In this document: piece by piece, positions 10,673 to 21,060 of the stretch | Layout of the letters: the number at the start of each line of letters is the position of its first letter | Numbering within the stretch: position 1 is the first letter of the stretch | NCBI RefSeq assembly: GCF_002127325.2 | Contig: NC_035449.2 | Coordinates: 77,091,504-77,155,503, forward strand | Direction of reading: 5' to 3' | Length of the DNA stretch: 64,000 nucleotides | Source: Helianthus annuus | Taxonomy: Eukaryota; Streptophyta; Magnoliopsida; Asterales; Asteraceae | Position numbers and translations under genes: made by a program | Notes under the pieces: model-generated | The model's database searches: none | Seen by the model: only the letters and a program-made list of their open reading frames with translations | Told to the model about the DNA's origin: nothing

Positions 10673-12368
10673 TGATGTGTGTAAAATGCAACATATAAAT
10701 CACATCAATTAAGGCATAAAACTAACCCTTTTTAAGTACTAATGTTGGAAAAAGAGTGTTTTTGTCTTCCTTTTGTATTTTCAGGATGAAATGAGCTCAA
10801 ATTCACAAAAGAAGCAAAAAGACAACTAATTCTAGCATAAATACAAGAAAAGGAATAAAAGTAGACTGCCCGGACCCTCAACGGCATCCCCCAAAGCAAA
10901 GAAGAGAAAGCAGAAGTCTGAACACGCCCCGTGCTCAGCCAGCACGGGGCCGTGCCCAAGAAGCAGCATAAAAGACAAACTTATAGAAGCTTCCATTGCC
11001 CACCACGGAGCCGTGTCCAGCGGGCACGGGGGCGTGGTGAAAGTACAGCAGGCGCATTAATTGTAATTGCGAATTACAATTAATGAGGAGAGAGAGTGTC
11101 AGACGGGCACGGGGGCGTGTCCAGCGGACACGGGGCCGTGCCCAGCCTTCTGTTCAGCCTATAAATAGGAGTGCTTGGTTTCATTCCATCTCATCCCTTG
11201 GCACACCACCTCTCTCACACTTCATCCACCACCCACCACCACCATAACACCATCATCCACCACCATCATCCATTGTCCATCGTAGAGTGTGTTAGTCGTC
11301 TCGAGATCCAAGATTGATCGTAAGAGTTCTTGACAATCAAGGCCATGTTTGCCTAAGTCTCTTACATCACTTGGTGAAGACAAGTGTTTAGTATAATACT
11401 TTTTATTTTCAATCTTTTGCACTTTTTATTTGGTTTTGTATTAATGACTTTAATAACTAGTTACTTATGTTGAAGGTGATCTTTCCTTATCGTTTGTCCG
11501 TGGTGTCTTGGCATTATTTTACTGTCTATATAAAATAAAGGATTTTCACCATTCATATCTCCACGGTCTATATGGAGGTATGTTGGCTACCTGGTCGGGG
11601 GTTAAGGGAACGATTTGGTAAGGGTCTTGCCCTTGTTCAGCGTTTAGAGATCCTGCTTGGGACCTGGGTCAAATTTAGTAGGATCTCCTTCAATGCCCAT
11701 AGGTATTGTATGGCGGGGATCCAAACTCTTTGACCCCCTCATAAGTTAACTACTATTAATACTATAACCCGGCTATTTAGGACTGTATCCCTGCTGACTC
11801 AGACTACTTAGCCGAGGGTAACGTCACCGCCGAAAGCGGGGCCTACCACAATTTGCATTAATAACTTAATTCATTATCTTTCAATAATCCGACCCTTTAG
11901 GATTGTATCCTTGCTGACTCAAACTACTGGGTTGAGGGTAACGTCGCCTTCAAAAGAGGGGCCTACTACAATAACTAAGATAATCTCTTAAACAAGTGCA
12001 AAAGTGCGAAAATAATCAAAGGTTATACTAATACACGGGTCGGATCCAAGTGATTCATCTTGTCTATCTGTTTTTATTTTATTTTATTTTTCAGCATTTA
12101 GTTAGTTTTTATTTTCTTAGTTTAAAAAACATTTTTCTCACTTTTTGATTTGATTAGACGTTGAGGATAAACCGGTATTAAAAGCTCTTGTGTCCTTGGA
12201 CGACCTCGGTATCTTACCAACACTATACTACGTCCACGATGGGTGCACTTGCCCATATGTGTGTTTAGTGTTAGTGAATATTGTGTTTTATAAATTTAAA
12301 ACTTGGCTAAAAGTGTAAAAAGGGCTTAATTATACATCTAAAAAATATATTACACCTAACGCACATCA
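10673..12368 (+). repeat. Athila 3' LTR (1,696 bp)
   Basis: It starts TGATGTG and ends CACATCA, a perfect 7 bp terminal inverted repeat. It is preceded by the purine tract AAGTGTGGGGG. It holds three palindrome clusters, TATAAATA at 11160-11167, and two copies of a CTGACTC...GAGGGTAACGTC block (about 11797-11845 and 11917-11965). The next five bases, GACTC, should be the right target duplication; the left copy is outside the window. Confidence 0.85.
11160..11167 (+). promoter_or_regulatory. TATA box of the Athila LTR
   Basis: TATAAATA follows the last palindrome pair (11104-11148) by 12 bases, about 490 bp into the LTR. It is the probable start region of Athila transcription. Confidence 0.6.
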
Positions 12369-12839
12369 GACTCCGTTAGTTCATTTTCGTTTCTAACGAT
12401 TTATCCGTTGGGGAAATGAATATCCGTTGTGTAATCCTTCATTTCCAACTCTGATGAAGCAACCGTTGAAAATGACTCCGTTAGTTCATTTTCGTTTCTG
12501 ACGATTTTTCCGTTGGGGAAATGAATATCCGTTGTGTAATCCTTCATTTCCAACTCTGATGAAGCAACCGTTGAAAATGACTCCGTTAGTTCATTTTCGT
12601 TTCTGACGATTTATCCGTTGAGGAAATCAATATCCGTTGTGTAATCCTTCATTTCCATTTCTGATGAAGCAACCATTGAAAATGACTCCGTCTGTTCATT
12701 TTTCGTTTCTGAAGATTTGTCCGTTGAGGAAATGAACATCCGTTTGCTTATTCCGTCATTTCCATTTCTGAAGAATACTCGTTGAGGAAAATGACTCCGT
12801 CTGTTCATATTCGTTTCTGAGGAATGACCGTTAAGGAAA
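12369..12839 (+). repeat. 105 bp tandem repeat, about 4.5 units
   Basis: Units begin with GACTCCGT at 12369, 12474, 12579, 12684 and 12793. The first three are nearly identical and the later ones diverge. The left edge is cut by the Athila insertion, so the array may be longer. It lies in the 3' non-coding part of the Tekay-like element. Confidence 0.9.
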
Positions 12840-12941
12840 TGACAGGATTTTGCCTTGCATATCGCTGATGGTTATTTGGCAGAATGACCGTTAAGGAAAT
12901 GACAGGATTTTGCCTTGCATATCGCTGATGGTTATTTGGCA
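12822..12941 (+). repeat. 60 bp direct duplication
   Basis: AATGACCGTTAAGGAAATG through GGTTATTTGGCAG occurs twice in tandem with a 60 bp period and essentially no differences, which suggests recent slippage or duplication. Confidence 0.9.
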
Positions 12942-12989
12942 GAGTCACAAATAGACTCCTACGAATAAATTTCGGGACGAAATTTCCTA

Positions 12990-13002
12990 AAGTAGGGGAG
13001 AC
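12990..13002 (+). other. Polypurine tract of the Tekay-like element
   Basis: AGTAGGGGAGAC ends directly at the LTR start TGTGACACC (13003). It is the expected plus-strand primer site. Confidence 0.75.
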
Positions 13003-13211
13003 TGTGACACCTGTGTCACCGCGACCATCAAACAAATACCAAGCCAATGAAATATTGTATTTCATACTTGGGATCTTGTATAAATATGTGTATCTTTTGC
13101 ACATATCAATTCTTGTTCAATTTCAAATTCTACAACACTTTCTGGGGAATTATACGCAAACTAGTGCGTAAACATACTCAGTTTAATGCGACAAATACTC
13201 CAGAACATCAA

Positions 13212-13446
13212 CATATACTTAACATACCTTAAATAACCTTTACATAACTTAGAAATAAGTTTTGAAGGCTTTGGTATGGCAAAAACAAGTTAATTCGCTT
13301 ACAGGGACTAAACTTGACAAACTGCGAAAGTATGCCAATTTGAACTGTAACGAACATTTCGGAACATGTCCATAAGTTAAACATACCATAAATATCCTTT
13401 ACATAGCTTAGAAATAGGCTTTGAGGGGTTTGGTATGCTAAAATAA
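13212..13446 (+). repeat. Diverged ~68 bp repeat pair, 167 bp apart
   Basis: AACATACCTTAAATAACC...TTTGGTATGGCAAAA and AACATACCATAAATATCC...TTTGGTATGCTAAAA share most bases. They mark an old internal duplication of the LTR. Confidence 0.7.
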
Positions 13447-13852
13447 ACTTTTGGGTCATTCAGGGACTAAAAGTGTCAAAAAGTGCACAAGTTTGCACTT
13501 TCGCGCATAACTTACGTTCTGAATACATCCGGACATCCAAAAATTTATGTAAGCATCCTTATATTATGCCTTAGTGTTTGGCATGAGAAAAATCCATTCG
13601 TCGCGTCATTTGGATCGTCTTTCGCGCTTATGCGCATTCCGTCGTAATTAAGCGAACATCGCGATCGTACGACCAAACGAACCGACATCCGGAATATTTT
13701 TGAGCATATTTCAAGTCCCCTACACTCTAACTTCATCTTAGAGCCTTGAAATGAGGTTAAAGGGGCTTAAACGTGCCAAAAATGGGCCAAATTGCATGTT
13801 TCTGAAGTGTAGGGACTAAAACTGAAAATTCTGAACTGTGACCCTCAGGCGG

Positions 13853-13890
13853 GGCGCGTAAGGATTGCCCAAATCCTTACGCGGGGCGCG
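13853..13890 (+). repeat. GC-rich stem-loop in the Tekay-like LTR
   Basis: CGTAAGGATT (13857-13866) pairs perfectly with AATCCTTACG (13872-13881) around GCCCA. GGGGCGCG repeats directly on both sides. It lies about 200 bp upstream of the TATA box. Confidence 0.8.
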
Positions 13891-14078
13891 TCAGACTTGC
13901 AGACCAGATTCAATGTTTGAATCCACTTGCAGTTGGCCTTTCGTTCGTTCAAGGGGCAATGCCCTTTCACCCAATCAAGAGCCAAGGGCCATTTTCAGTA
14001 ACCACAACATTTTGACAAGTGGACGCTTAGGATCGTGGCACGAAAATCAAGAAATGATCCTAACGGCTCTTGTTTTCC

Positions 14079-14086
14079 TATAAATA
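14079..14086 (+). promoter_or_regulatory. TATA box of the Tekay-like LTR
   Basis: TATAAATA followed by a C-run and pyrimidine-rich DNA, about 1.08 kb into the LTR. Confidence 0.55.
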
Positions 14087-15109
14087 CCCCCCCCCCTTTG
14101 GTGTAAAACCCACACAAATCTGATCAAAATGCTCTAAGTTGATGCCATTGCTTCATACCTGAGCTCTTTGATCTAGATTAGCATTCGGGGACCCTCCGTA
14201 AGTATTCTTTCGTTCTTTTATTCGCTTTTCGAGTCCGAAAGTCAACGTTTTGTTGACTTTCTGCATTGACCAGCCTATGGTCAATAAGAAGTTCGTGGAA
14301 CTTCATAACGTGAGCGTGATCACGATGGTTATAGTCCGTAGTGACTATACCTACTGATTACCACGTTATCTAGGCTCAGTGACGAGTCGTAGTTTCGGCC
14401 AAAATGCGCATTCTTGCGTATTTTGTAACCAAACTACTCGTGAGCATCAAATCCGTTTGTTTTGATGCCAAACCTGTTTTCTAAAGTTAGTTAAGCATGT
14501 TCTAACATGCTTAGCTCGTCACTTTTAGTTTAGTGCTTATATAGGGTCGTAAGGTAAGCGATCTAAACCATCGCTTATACTTTCAAACCCGACCCATTTG
14601 GTCGATCATTAGGATCCGACCAAACACATTAGGTGACCATAGCTATAACCTTCCGAGGTTATACCTTGTGGTCGCGATGTTAGGCGTTCCGAACGCGTTC
14701 TACGCGAACGACGCGTTAGGGTAGCATAAGCTACCTAAACGGGTCGTAATGGGTCGCAAGCACTTAGGTTAGGTTTCATTTTAGTATGTAGGCTTTGTTA
14801 AACCATATTACACGAGTCTCCATACTCGTTTGGTTTACGAACCCGCATACTATCCGATCCTTCCGATTTTGGTCCGGTATATTAATGTAGCTACCTATTA
14901 GGTGCCGTTTGATATTCCGTGATCTCTAGCATTATCTGGTTATTATGCAAGAACTCCGAAGCAATCTCAGGTGAGTACATTGAACCCCTCTTTTACCGTT
15001 TTCCAAACTGTTTTGGGGTGAAACACATGTGCCTATCTGTTACTTTCATGCTTTCCGGTTTTCACATCATATACTTGCTATGTTCGATGGTACATATATA
15101 GTACATGAT

Positions 15110-15470
15110 TTCATTCCGTCTATGCTATGTATGTCCATTGTGTGCATACTTAGTACATCACTTTACAATACGTTACATGCTATGTATGCCCATTGTGTGC
15201 GTACTTAGTACATTGCTTTACATTACATACTATGTATGTCCATTGTGTGCATACGTAGTACATTGTTTCACATTGCATTTTTGTTGCATATGCTCATCCA
15301 GCATATGAACACATTATACTACATTTTGAACCGTTGTACTCTACAATACATTTCATGCTACGTACGTCCATTGTGTGCATACGTAGTACATTGTTTCACA
15401 TTGCATTTCTGTTGCATATGCTCATCCAGCATATGAACACATTATACTACATTTTGAACCGTTGTAACCA
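15110..15470 (+). repeat. Nested tandem repeats with GTCCATTGTGTGCATAC units
   Basis: Four ~55-60 bp units carrying (G/C)CCATTGTGTGC(A/G)TAC(T/G)TAGTACAT occur near 15130, 15188, 15238 and 15367. A larger ~127 bp unit (about 15236-15346 and 15363-15467, including TGCATATGCTCATCCAGCAT) is duplicated. No coding is supported. Confidence 0.8.
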
Positions 15471-16308
15471 TTTGACTATGTGAACTGTCTTAACCTTTTG
15501 ATTATATGAACCGTTTGTAACCATTGAACCGTGTAAACCAGTTGTATCCGTTTACATGATTTACATATGACAATAGACATTTGACTATACATAAACATTT
15601 CCACGATTGTTAAACACTTCATCTCGATGGTTTGGTTTGAGTAAGTGATTAAGTAACGAGGCGTGTGTAATATGATACAAGCATGGTGGATACGCCGCTG
15701 GTACTTCCTATATATAAGTGTTTGTATGGTATTAACATATCGTAGCGTTATTTGAATCATTTCAATTTGAGACATATGACATTTTATACAAATAACACAC
15801 TTTTCATGAGACATTGTTTTACAAACGACTCATCTTATACAAACTCATTTTACATGGTTATCCGTTTAACCATACAGTGTTCTCTTATTTATATATACCA
15901 TTTGATCTTACCGCTTTTCAAATGATTTACAAGACAAAGCAAAATACGAGGTTCATGACTAAACATTTTCTCAAACATAAGTCGTGAATTCCGTTTTCAC
16001 AAAACCAATGTATCTCACAGGCATTTTTATGCTGACGTACCTATTTTCACATGTGTTTTCAGGAGATGATGCATAGGACTTGTCAAGACATACTTAGGCC
16101 GACCTGTGCCTTAGTGCCTTAAAACGAGACAAGAACTAGTTAATTTATGTTATGTACTCTTTGGTTCTTGTTTAAACAATGTAAACATTCATGTTTGATT
16201 AATAAAACGAAACTTCAATTGCCATGGATTTGAAACAATTGATTCTGTTACAACACTCCCCGATGTTTCCGCCACGATTTGTATGTTCTTCGTGGTCGGG
16301 GTGTGACA

Positions 16309-16631
16309 ACAGCATCTCCCCATAGGGAACCAAAAGCTTTTCTAACTCAAGACCCAAGCCCCATATATATAGGGATCATGGCTTTGTATGAAGCTGCTCC
16401 TAATGCCTTCGTACGAACCCAGCTTGGTCTTGATACTTCAGTACGAAGCTATTAATATGTCACTTCGTACGAAGGGACTTCCTTCGTACGAAGGGACTTC
16501 CTTCGTACGAAGGAGCTATACATCACAACACCTTCAGTTCGTACTGGATTTCACTCTATTCTATACAATATTCAACACACGCTCTATCTAGTTATTCGTA
16601 CAGTGGCAGACATACAAAATATGCACCAACA
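16309..16631 (-). repeat. Truncated LTR, minus strand, with TTCGTACGAA palindromes
   Basis: Read on the minus strand, a candidate LTR starts TGTTGGTGCA at 16631, the same ten bases as the LTR at 4454. Several CTTCGTACGAAG palindromes follow, then TATATATA near 16363-16371, and it stops at the Tekay-like LTR boundary. No purine tract adjoins the start, so it would be a 5' or solo LTR cut by the Tekay-like insertion. The other part should lie to the left of the nest. Confidence 0.5.
16407..16512. repeat. CTTCGTACGAAG palindrome array
   Basis: Three perfect 12 bp palindromes at 16463-16474, 16482-16493 and 16501-16512 form a 19 bp-period repeat (CTTCGTACGAAGGGACTTC). Imperfect copies lie near 16407 and 16437. 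On the minus strand they sit about 100-150 bases upstream of TATATATA. Confidence 0.85.
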
Positions 16632-17012
16632 ACTCTAAAATTAGAATACAAAAACTTTCTCGACACCGGGAAGCAGTCCCGGGTGATAACCTAGTTATAT
16701 TATGTATAATAAAAAAAATTAAAATTTTGTTTAGGCTCGTTTAGGCTCGCTTTGTATATCAAGCTCGAGCTAGCACACGATAACTAAACGGGCTGTATTT
16801 TGGGCTCGAGCTCGGAATCTTTAAGGCTCGGCTCATTCGAGCTTTTAACAGAGCTAATCACGAGTATCGCTCGAACCTCTGGGTTTCACCCCTACATCTC
16901 AAGTTGGATGAGTCTGATTGAAGATTTTTGAAAATCTGTGATAAGAGTGCTCGATCAATTTCGAATGGTTGTGCAATTGGATGTCTCCTTCAATTATCTC
17001 AAACTATCAATG
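16632..17012. other. Spacer with an AGCTCG-rich MITE-like remnant
   Basis: No gene. About 16720-16896 is rich in GGCTCG/CGAGC inverted motifs and ends in CACCCCTAC. A related block at 22815-22996 ends in AACACCCCTAT. The shared 'aggggtg' end recalls hAT-type non-autonomous elements, but I cannot define both ends. The final 100 bp look like unique DNA and end in CAATG at the Copia insertion. Confidence 0.35.
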
Positions 17013-17741
17013 TGATGGGAAAAACGCGAAACCCGATCACAAACGATAAACACAAATGCAGAAGCAAACTTCGTTTGACCAAGATTTTTCTCAAACTTGA
17101 ATGAACCTATGAGGATGCAAATAAAATAGGATATACCAACTACAATCTAAACAACCCGAAAATAATAACAAGAACACCAAATTTTAGCGTGGAAAACCTC
17201 ACAAGACGAGAGTAAAAACCACGGGACTACTAGAGCCGCTTCAAACCCACTATCACAAAATTAGAGCAATACAAAGTCTTCCATATGTATACTAGAGGCA
17301 TACAATAAACATCATACACTTGGAATCAACAACTTCAAGCATACGGAATCAAGAACAAAGACAAAAGAAAGAGATATAACCAAAACCTGTAGCAGCGAAC
17401 AGAAGCTGTGAAACCAGATTTCCGGACGTGATTAACACAAACCCACCGTTGGATAAGGTCGCCCTGATGTTGTGAACATTGTATCTAAAAATCCAAACGA
17501 TCCAATGGTTCAATCTCCAAGAAATAGACGACCTCTGCAGCTGGGTTAGTTGGTGACGGAAATGAGAAAAATGATTCTTCTTTCTTTTGTGTCAGGCCTT
17601 TTGCGATGTCTCTTTTTGGTTGATTACTTCTGCTAATGCTTTACCCCTTTATATATATATATATATATATATATATCACCAAAAAAAACCTAATGGGCCT
17701 TAAAAATTGTTGTGCTTCCTCATGGGCCCCAAAACCCAACA
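17013..17741 (-). repeat. 3' LTR of the Copia element
   Basis: Plus-strand ends are TGATGGG...CCCAACA, so on the minus strand it runs TGTTGGG to CCCATCA. A (TA)n run at about 17650-17677 provides the likely TATA region. The purine tract adjoins it at 17742-17760. Confidence 0.9.
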
Positions 17742-19841
17742 ATTCTCCCCCTTTTTGGCATATGAGGAAGAGTTCGCCATCCCCGCGATCGAGCAACAAA
17801 CCTTCAATTTTTCCCTTGCTAAAGATTTAGTCAACATATCGGAACAATTATCATCGGTATGAACTTTATCAAGGTCAAACAACTTGTCTTCAATAGCATC
17901 TCTAATCCAATGATACTTCACATCAATATGTTTTGTTCTCTTGTGAAACATAGAATTCCTTGCAAGGTGAATAGCACTTTCATTATCACAGAGAACAACA
18001 TAGCGTCGTTGCATTAAGCCAAGCTCTTGCGTAAATCTTTTCAACCACAATAGTTCTTTGCATGCTTCTGATGCTACCATATACTCAGTCTCTGTAGTAG
18101 ACAAAGCAACACATTTTTGCAATCTAGACTGCCAAGACACAGCCCCCCCCCCTGCAAAAGTCATCAAATATCCCGAAGTAGATTTCATGTTGTCCTTATT
18201 TCCCGCCAAATCAGAATCCGTATAACCAACAAGCATCGGCTCTTCGTTCCCAAATGTTATACCCAATTTGGAAGTACCACGTAGATACCTAAGAATCCAC
18301 TTAACCGCATCCCAATGCTTTTTACCAGGATTTGACAGAAACCGACTAACAACACCTACTGCATGGGCAATATCAGGTCTTGTACACACCATTGCATATG
18401 CCAAGCTTCCAACCGCTGACGTGTATGGAACTTTATCCATGTCTTCAATCTCCTCCTTCGAAGAAGGGCAATCTTTATCGGTTAGGTTAAAAATGGGAGT
18501 AAGAGGTGAACTAAACGATTTGGCTTTAGCCATGGTGAACCTGCGAAGCACCTTCTCAATGTATTGCTCTTGTGACATGTGCAACTCCTTTGAAGCTCTA
18601 TCTCTAGTAATCTGAACACCAAGAATTTGTTTTGTTGGCCCCAAGTCTTTCATAGAAAACGATTTGCTCAATTCCTTCTTCAGCTGAACAATTCTCTCTG
18701 CATTCTTGCCCACAATCAACATGTCATCAACATAAAGAAGTAAGATGATAAAATCATCATCACCAAACCTCTGAAAGAAAACACATTGGTCTGAAGTAGT
18801 CTTTCGGTAACCTTGCTTCCCCATAACGGACTCAAATTTCATGTACCACTGTCCCGGTGCTTGCTTCAAACCATAAAGACTTTTCTGAAGCTTACAGACA
18901 TAGTCTTCTTTACCCTTAACCTGAAAACCTTCGGGTTGTTCCATATAGATTTCTTTATCCAAGTCACCGTGAAGGAAAGCTGTCTTGACATCCATTTGCT
19001 CAACCTCAAGATCAAGACTAGTTGCCAAACCAAGAATCACCCGAATAGAACTCATCATCACGACTGGAGAGAAAATCTCATTAAAATCAATACCCTTTCT
19101 CTGACTGAACCCTTTAACCACCAATCTGGCTTTGTACCTAGGCCACGAGGTATGTTCTTCACTTTTCACTTTGTAGACCCATTTGTTCTTCAAAGCTCTT
19201 TTGCCCTTGGGCAACTTTACTAACTCAAAGGTATTGTTCTCATACAAGGAATTCATCCCATCTTGCACGGTTTCAACCCACTCCCTTTTGTGTTCATCTT
19301 CCATGGCCTCTTCATAACACTCGGGCTCTCCCCTATCAATGAGCAAGACATACTCATCAACAGAATAACGGGTGGAAGGATGACAGTTTCTTGTAGACCG
19401 TCTGAGTGGGACAAATGTTGGCATATCTGGTACTGGTAACTTTGGATGAGGACCCTCATCTAACTCTTGCTGCTCTAGAATATCATGATTATCAATACCA
19501 TGTTGTTCATCATTTTTAATGTTATCTTCATTATGTGGCTCATTGTGCTTAGGAGGAACCAGATCCAAATCAGAAAGATCATCAGTATGTTGAGGAACTA
19601 TCTTTGTCTTCTCAATATCTTTCAAACTTTGATCTTCAATAAAATCAGCATCGAAACTTCTTATGAGTTTCTTTGAGATGGGATCATAAAACCTGTGTCC
19701 AAACTCATCTCCCCCATAACCAAGGAATATACATGGCTTGGTCTTTATATCAAGCTTTATTCTTTCATCTTTGGGAATATGCACAAAAGCCTTGCATCCA
19801 AAGACCCGCAAATCATCATATGAAAATCTTTGCCACTCCAC
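17700..19841 (-). pseudogene. Copia pol: reverse transcriptase and RNase H
   Basis: An open 713-codon frame holds the C-terminal integrase edge (DDLRVFGCKAFVHIPKDER), the RT with YVDD catalytic box (LLLYVDDMLIVG) and the Copia motif YGLKQAPGQWY, where most relatives have Arg for the Gly. The RNase H region has TDSDLAGN, KHIDVKYHWIRD and SDMLTKSL near the C-terminus. The frame is long and may have been active, but it is cut off from integrase by frameshifts near 19830 and 19895. It ends inside the 3' LTR because it reads through the purine tract. Confidence 0.85.
17742..17760 (-). other. Polypurine tract of the Copia element
   Basis: On the minus strand GCCAAAAAGGGGGAGAAT directly precedes the LTR start TGTTGGG. 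The pol frame reads through it into the LTR. Confidence 0.75.
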
Positions 19842-19896
19842 ACCCTGTCAGGAACATCAAAAGACAAAGGAACATGAGGAGTACGATTAATAACAT

Positions 19897-20664
19897 TTAT
19901 TGGGTGTTCAAAGCTTCACCCCAAAAGGAATTAGGCAACCCTGCATGTGATAGCAAACATCTAACCCTTTCAACCAATGTTCTATTCATTCGTTCTGCTA
20001 AACCATTCAACTGTGGTGTCTTTGGAGGAGTCTTTTGGTGCCGAATACCTTTCTCTCTACAATAAGCATCAAAAGGATCAATGTACTCACCTCCATTATC
20101 TGTTCGAATACACTTGAGCTTCTTCTCAGTTTGTCTCTCAACTAAGGCATGAAACTGCTTAAACACATCTAATACTTGATCTTTAGACTTCAAAGTATAG
20201 GTCCAAACTTTTCTCGAATGATCATCGATAAAAGTGACAAGGTACAAGCAGCCCCCAAGTGTTCTAGTCTTCATAGGACCACAAACATCCGAATGTAATA
20301 AATCAAGTATATTGCCTCTCCTATGAGGAGGGTGACTCTTGAAAGAAACTCTTTTTTGCTTACCTGCCAGACAATGAGAACACTTCTTCAAATGAACATC
20401 ATGCAAATCGGGGAAGACATTCTTCTTCAACAAAATAGACATCCCTTTTTCACTCATGTGAGCAAGTCTCCTATGCCACAAGTCGGTCATATCGGCATTC
20501 ACTAACAAATTGACCGAGTCTTTGGAGATCTTCGGATGTGTTCTGTATAACTTTGAACTTCTTTTACCTTTTTCCACGATCAAAGAACCACAAGTGAGTT
20601 TCCAAATACCATCACCAAAGGTACTATGGTAACCATCATCATCAAGTAAACCCGTGGAGATCAA
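19897..20664 (-). pseudogene. Copia GAG-pre-integrase and integrase core
   Basis: A 255-codon block with the GAG-pre-integrase zinc-binding part (LWHRRLAHMSEKG...CSHCLAGKQKRVSF) and an integrase core with D-D-E residues visible in HSDVCGPM, TFIDDHSRKVW and the NGLAERMNRTL region. It is out of frame with protease upstream and with RT downstream. The order on the minus strand is Copia-type (integrase before RT). Confidence 0.85.
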
Positions 20665-20671
20665 GTTAAGT

Positions 20672-21060
20672 CTAATATCTGGAACATGTTACATTGTGTA
20701 AAACCAACTCCATCCCAGTGTCAAACTTCAAGCAGACATCCCCAACACCTACAATCTTTGATAGCCCGTTATTACCCATCTTAACAACCCCAAAGTCACC
20801 AGGTGTGTAAGATGAATAAAATTCCCTTTTTGGTGTCACATGACACGTAGCTCCACTGTCAACAACCCAACTCGAATCATCACGTGCAATGTTCACCATC
20901 TCATAATCACAGCAAATGAAGAACTCTTCAGTAGTAGTATTAACTCCATCAGTGTCAGTGCCACCATCATCCTTTTTATGATTGTTCTTTTGATTGTTGT
21001 AATTAGCTTTCTTGTTCTCCCTTTTTAATTGTCTGCAAAAATTTAATTGTGTGTCCTTTC
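20672..21060 (-). pseudogene. Copia protease and distal nucleocapsid
   Basis: The block contains WVVDSGATCHVT, an aspartic protease active site of the D(S/T)GA type. It is preceded by the downstream half of the zinc knuckle region (CRQLKRENKK). It overlaps the gag frame in another phase, so a frameshift lies within the knuckle. Confidence 0.75.

Larger units (their letters stand above)
6957..11150 (+). repeat. Dispersed GGACACGGGGCCGTGTCC palindromes in the Athila element
   Basis: At least eight clusters, mostly pairs of the 18 bp near-palindrome separated by 3-6 bases such as AGT or AGC: about 6960-6995, 7506-7549, 9065-9105, 9152-9195, 9220-9258, 10921-10958, 11001-11040 and 11104-11148. 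They flank the env-like ORF on both sides and recur in the LTR, ending 12 bases before its TATA box. They lie outside conserved coding sequence. Read in frame they give Gly-Pro-Cys-Pro repeats, which makes spurious ORFs look real. Confidence 0.85.
4924..12368 (+). mobile_element. Athila-type Ty3/Gypsy retrotransposon, 3' part
   Basis: Pol fragment (RNase H to integrase), env-like ORF, long 3' non-coding region, polypurine tract and a 1.7 kb 3' LTR occur in Athila order. The left end here is the insertion junction with the gag-only element; the rest of the Athila (5' LTR, gag, protease, RT) should lie to the left of the window. The integrase region has YGKSCHLPVEIAHKAYWA, typical of the Athila/Tat branch. 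The right boundary is CACATCA at 12362-12368, the inverse of the LTR start TGATGTG. It sits inside a 105 bp tandem repeat of the next element. Confidence 0.85.
12369..16308 (+). mobile_element. Tekay/Del-like Gypsy element, 3' end (tandem repeats, PPT and LTR)
   Basis: Only the last 634 bp of the internal region and the 3' LTR are in the window. The motif TTTCGGGACGAAATTTCC followed by AGTAGGGGAGAC and an LTR starting TGTGACACC matches the arrangement on the minus strand of the coding-competent Gypsy element at 53324-53360. That supports the same broad lineage. The element is interrupted on the left by the Athila insertion. Its coding part should lie beyond the Athila 5' LTR. Confidence 0.75.
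13003..16308 (+). repeat. 3' LTR of the Tekay-like element (3,306 bp)
   Basis: Starts TGTGACACC and ends GGTGTGACA. It contains a 167 bp-period duplication (13212-13446), a GC-rich stem-loop (13853-13890), TATAAATA at 14079-14086 and an array of GTCCATTGTGTGCATA repeats (15110-15470). No ORF in it is credible. The sequence right of 16308 belongs to a different element. Confidence 0.8.

Noticed and set aside
12369..12839. CRISPR-like regular repeats
   Set aside because: The units are 105 bp tandem repeats without unique spacers, in a plant retrotransposon; this is ordinary tandem duplication.
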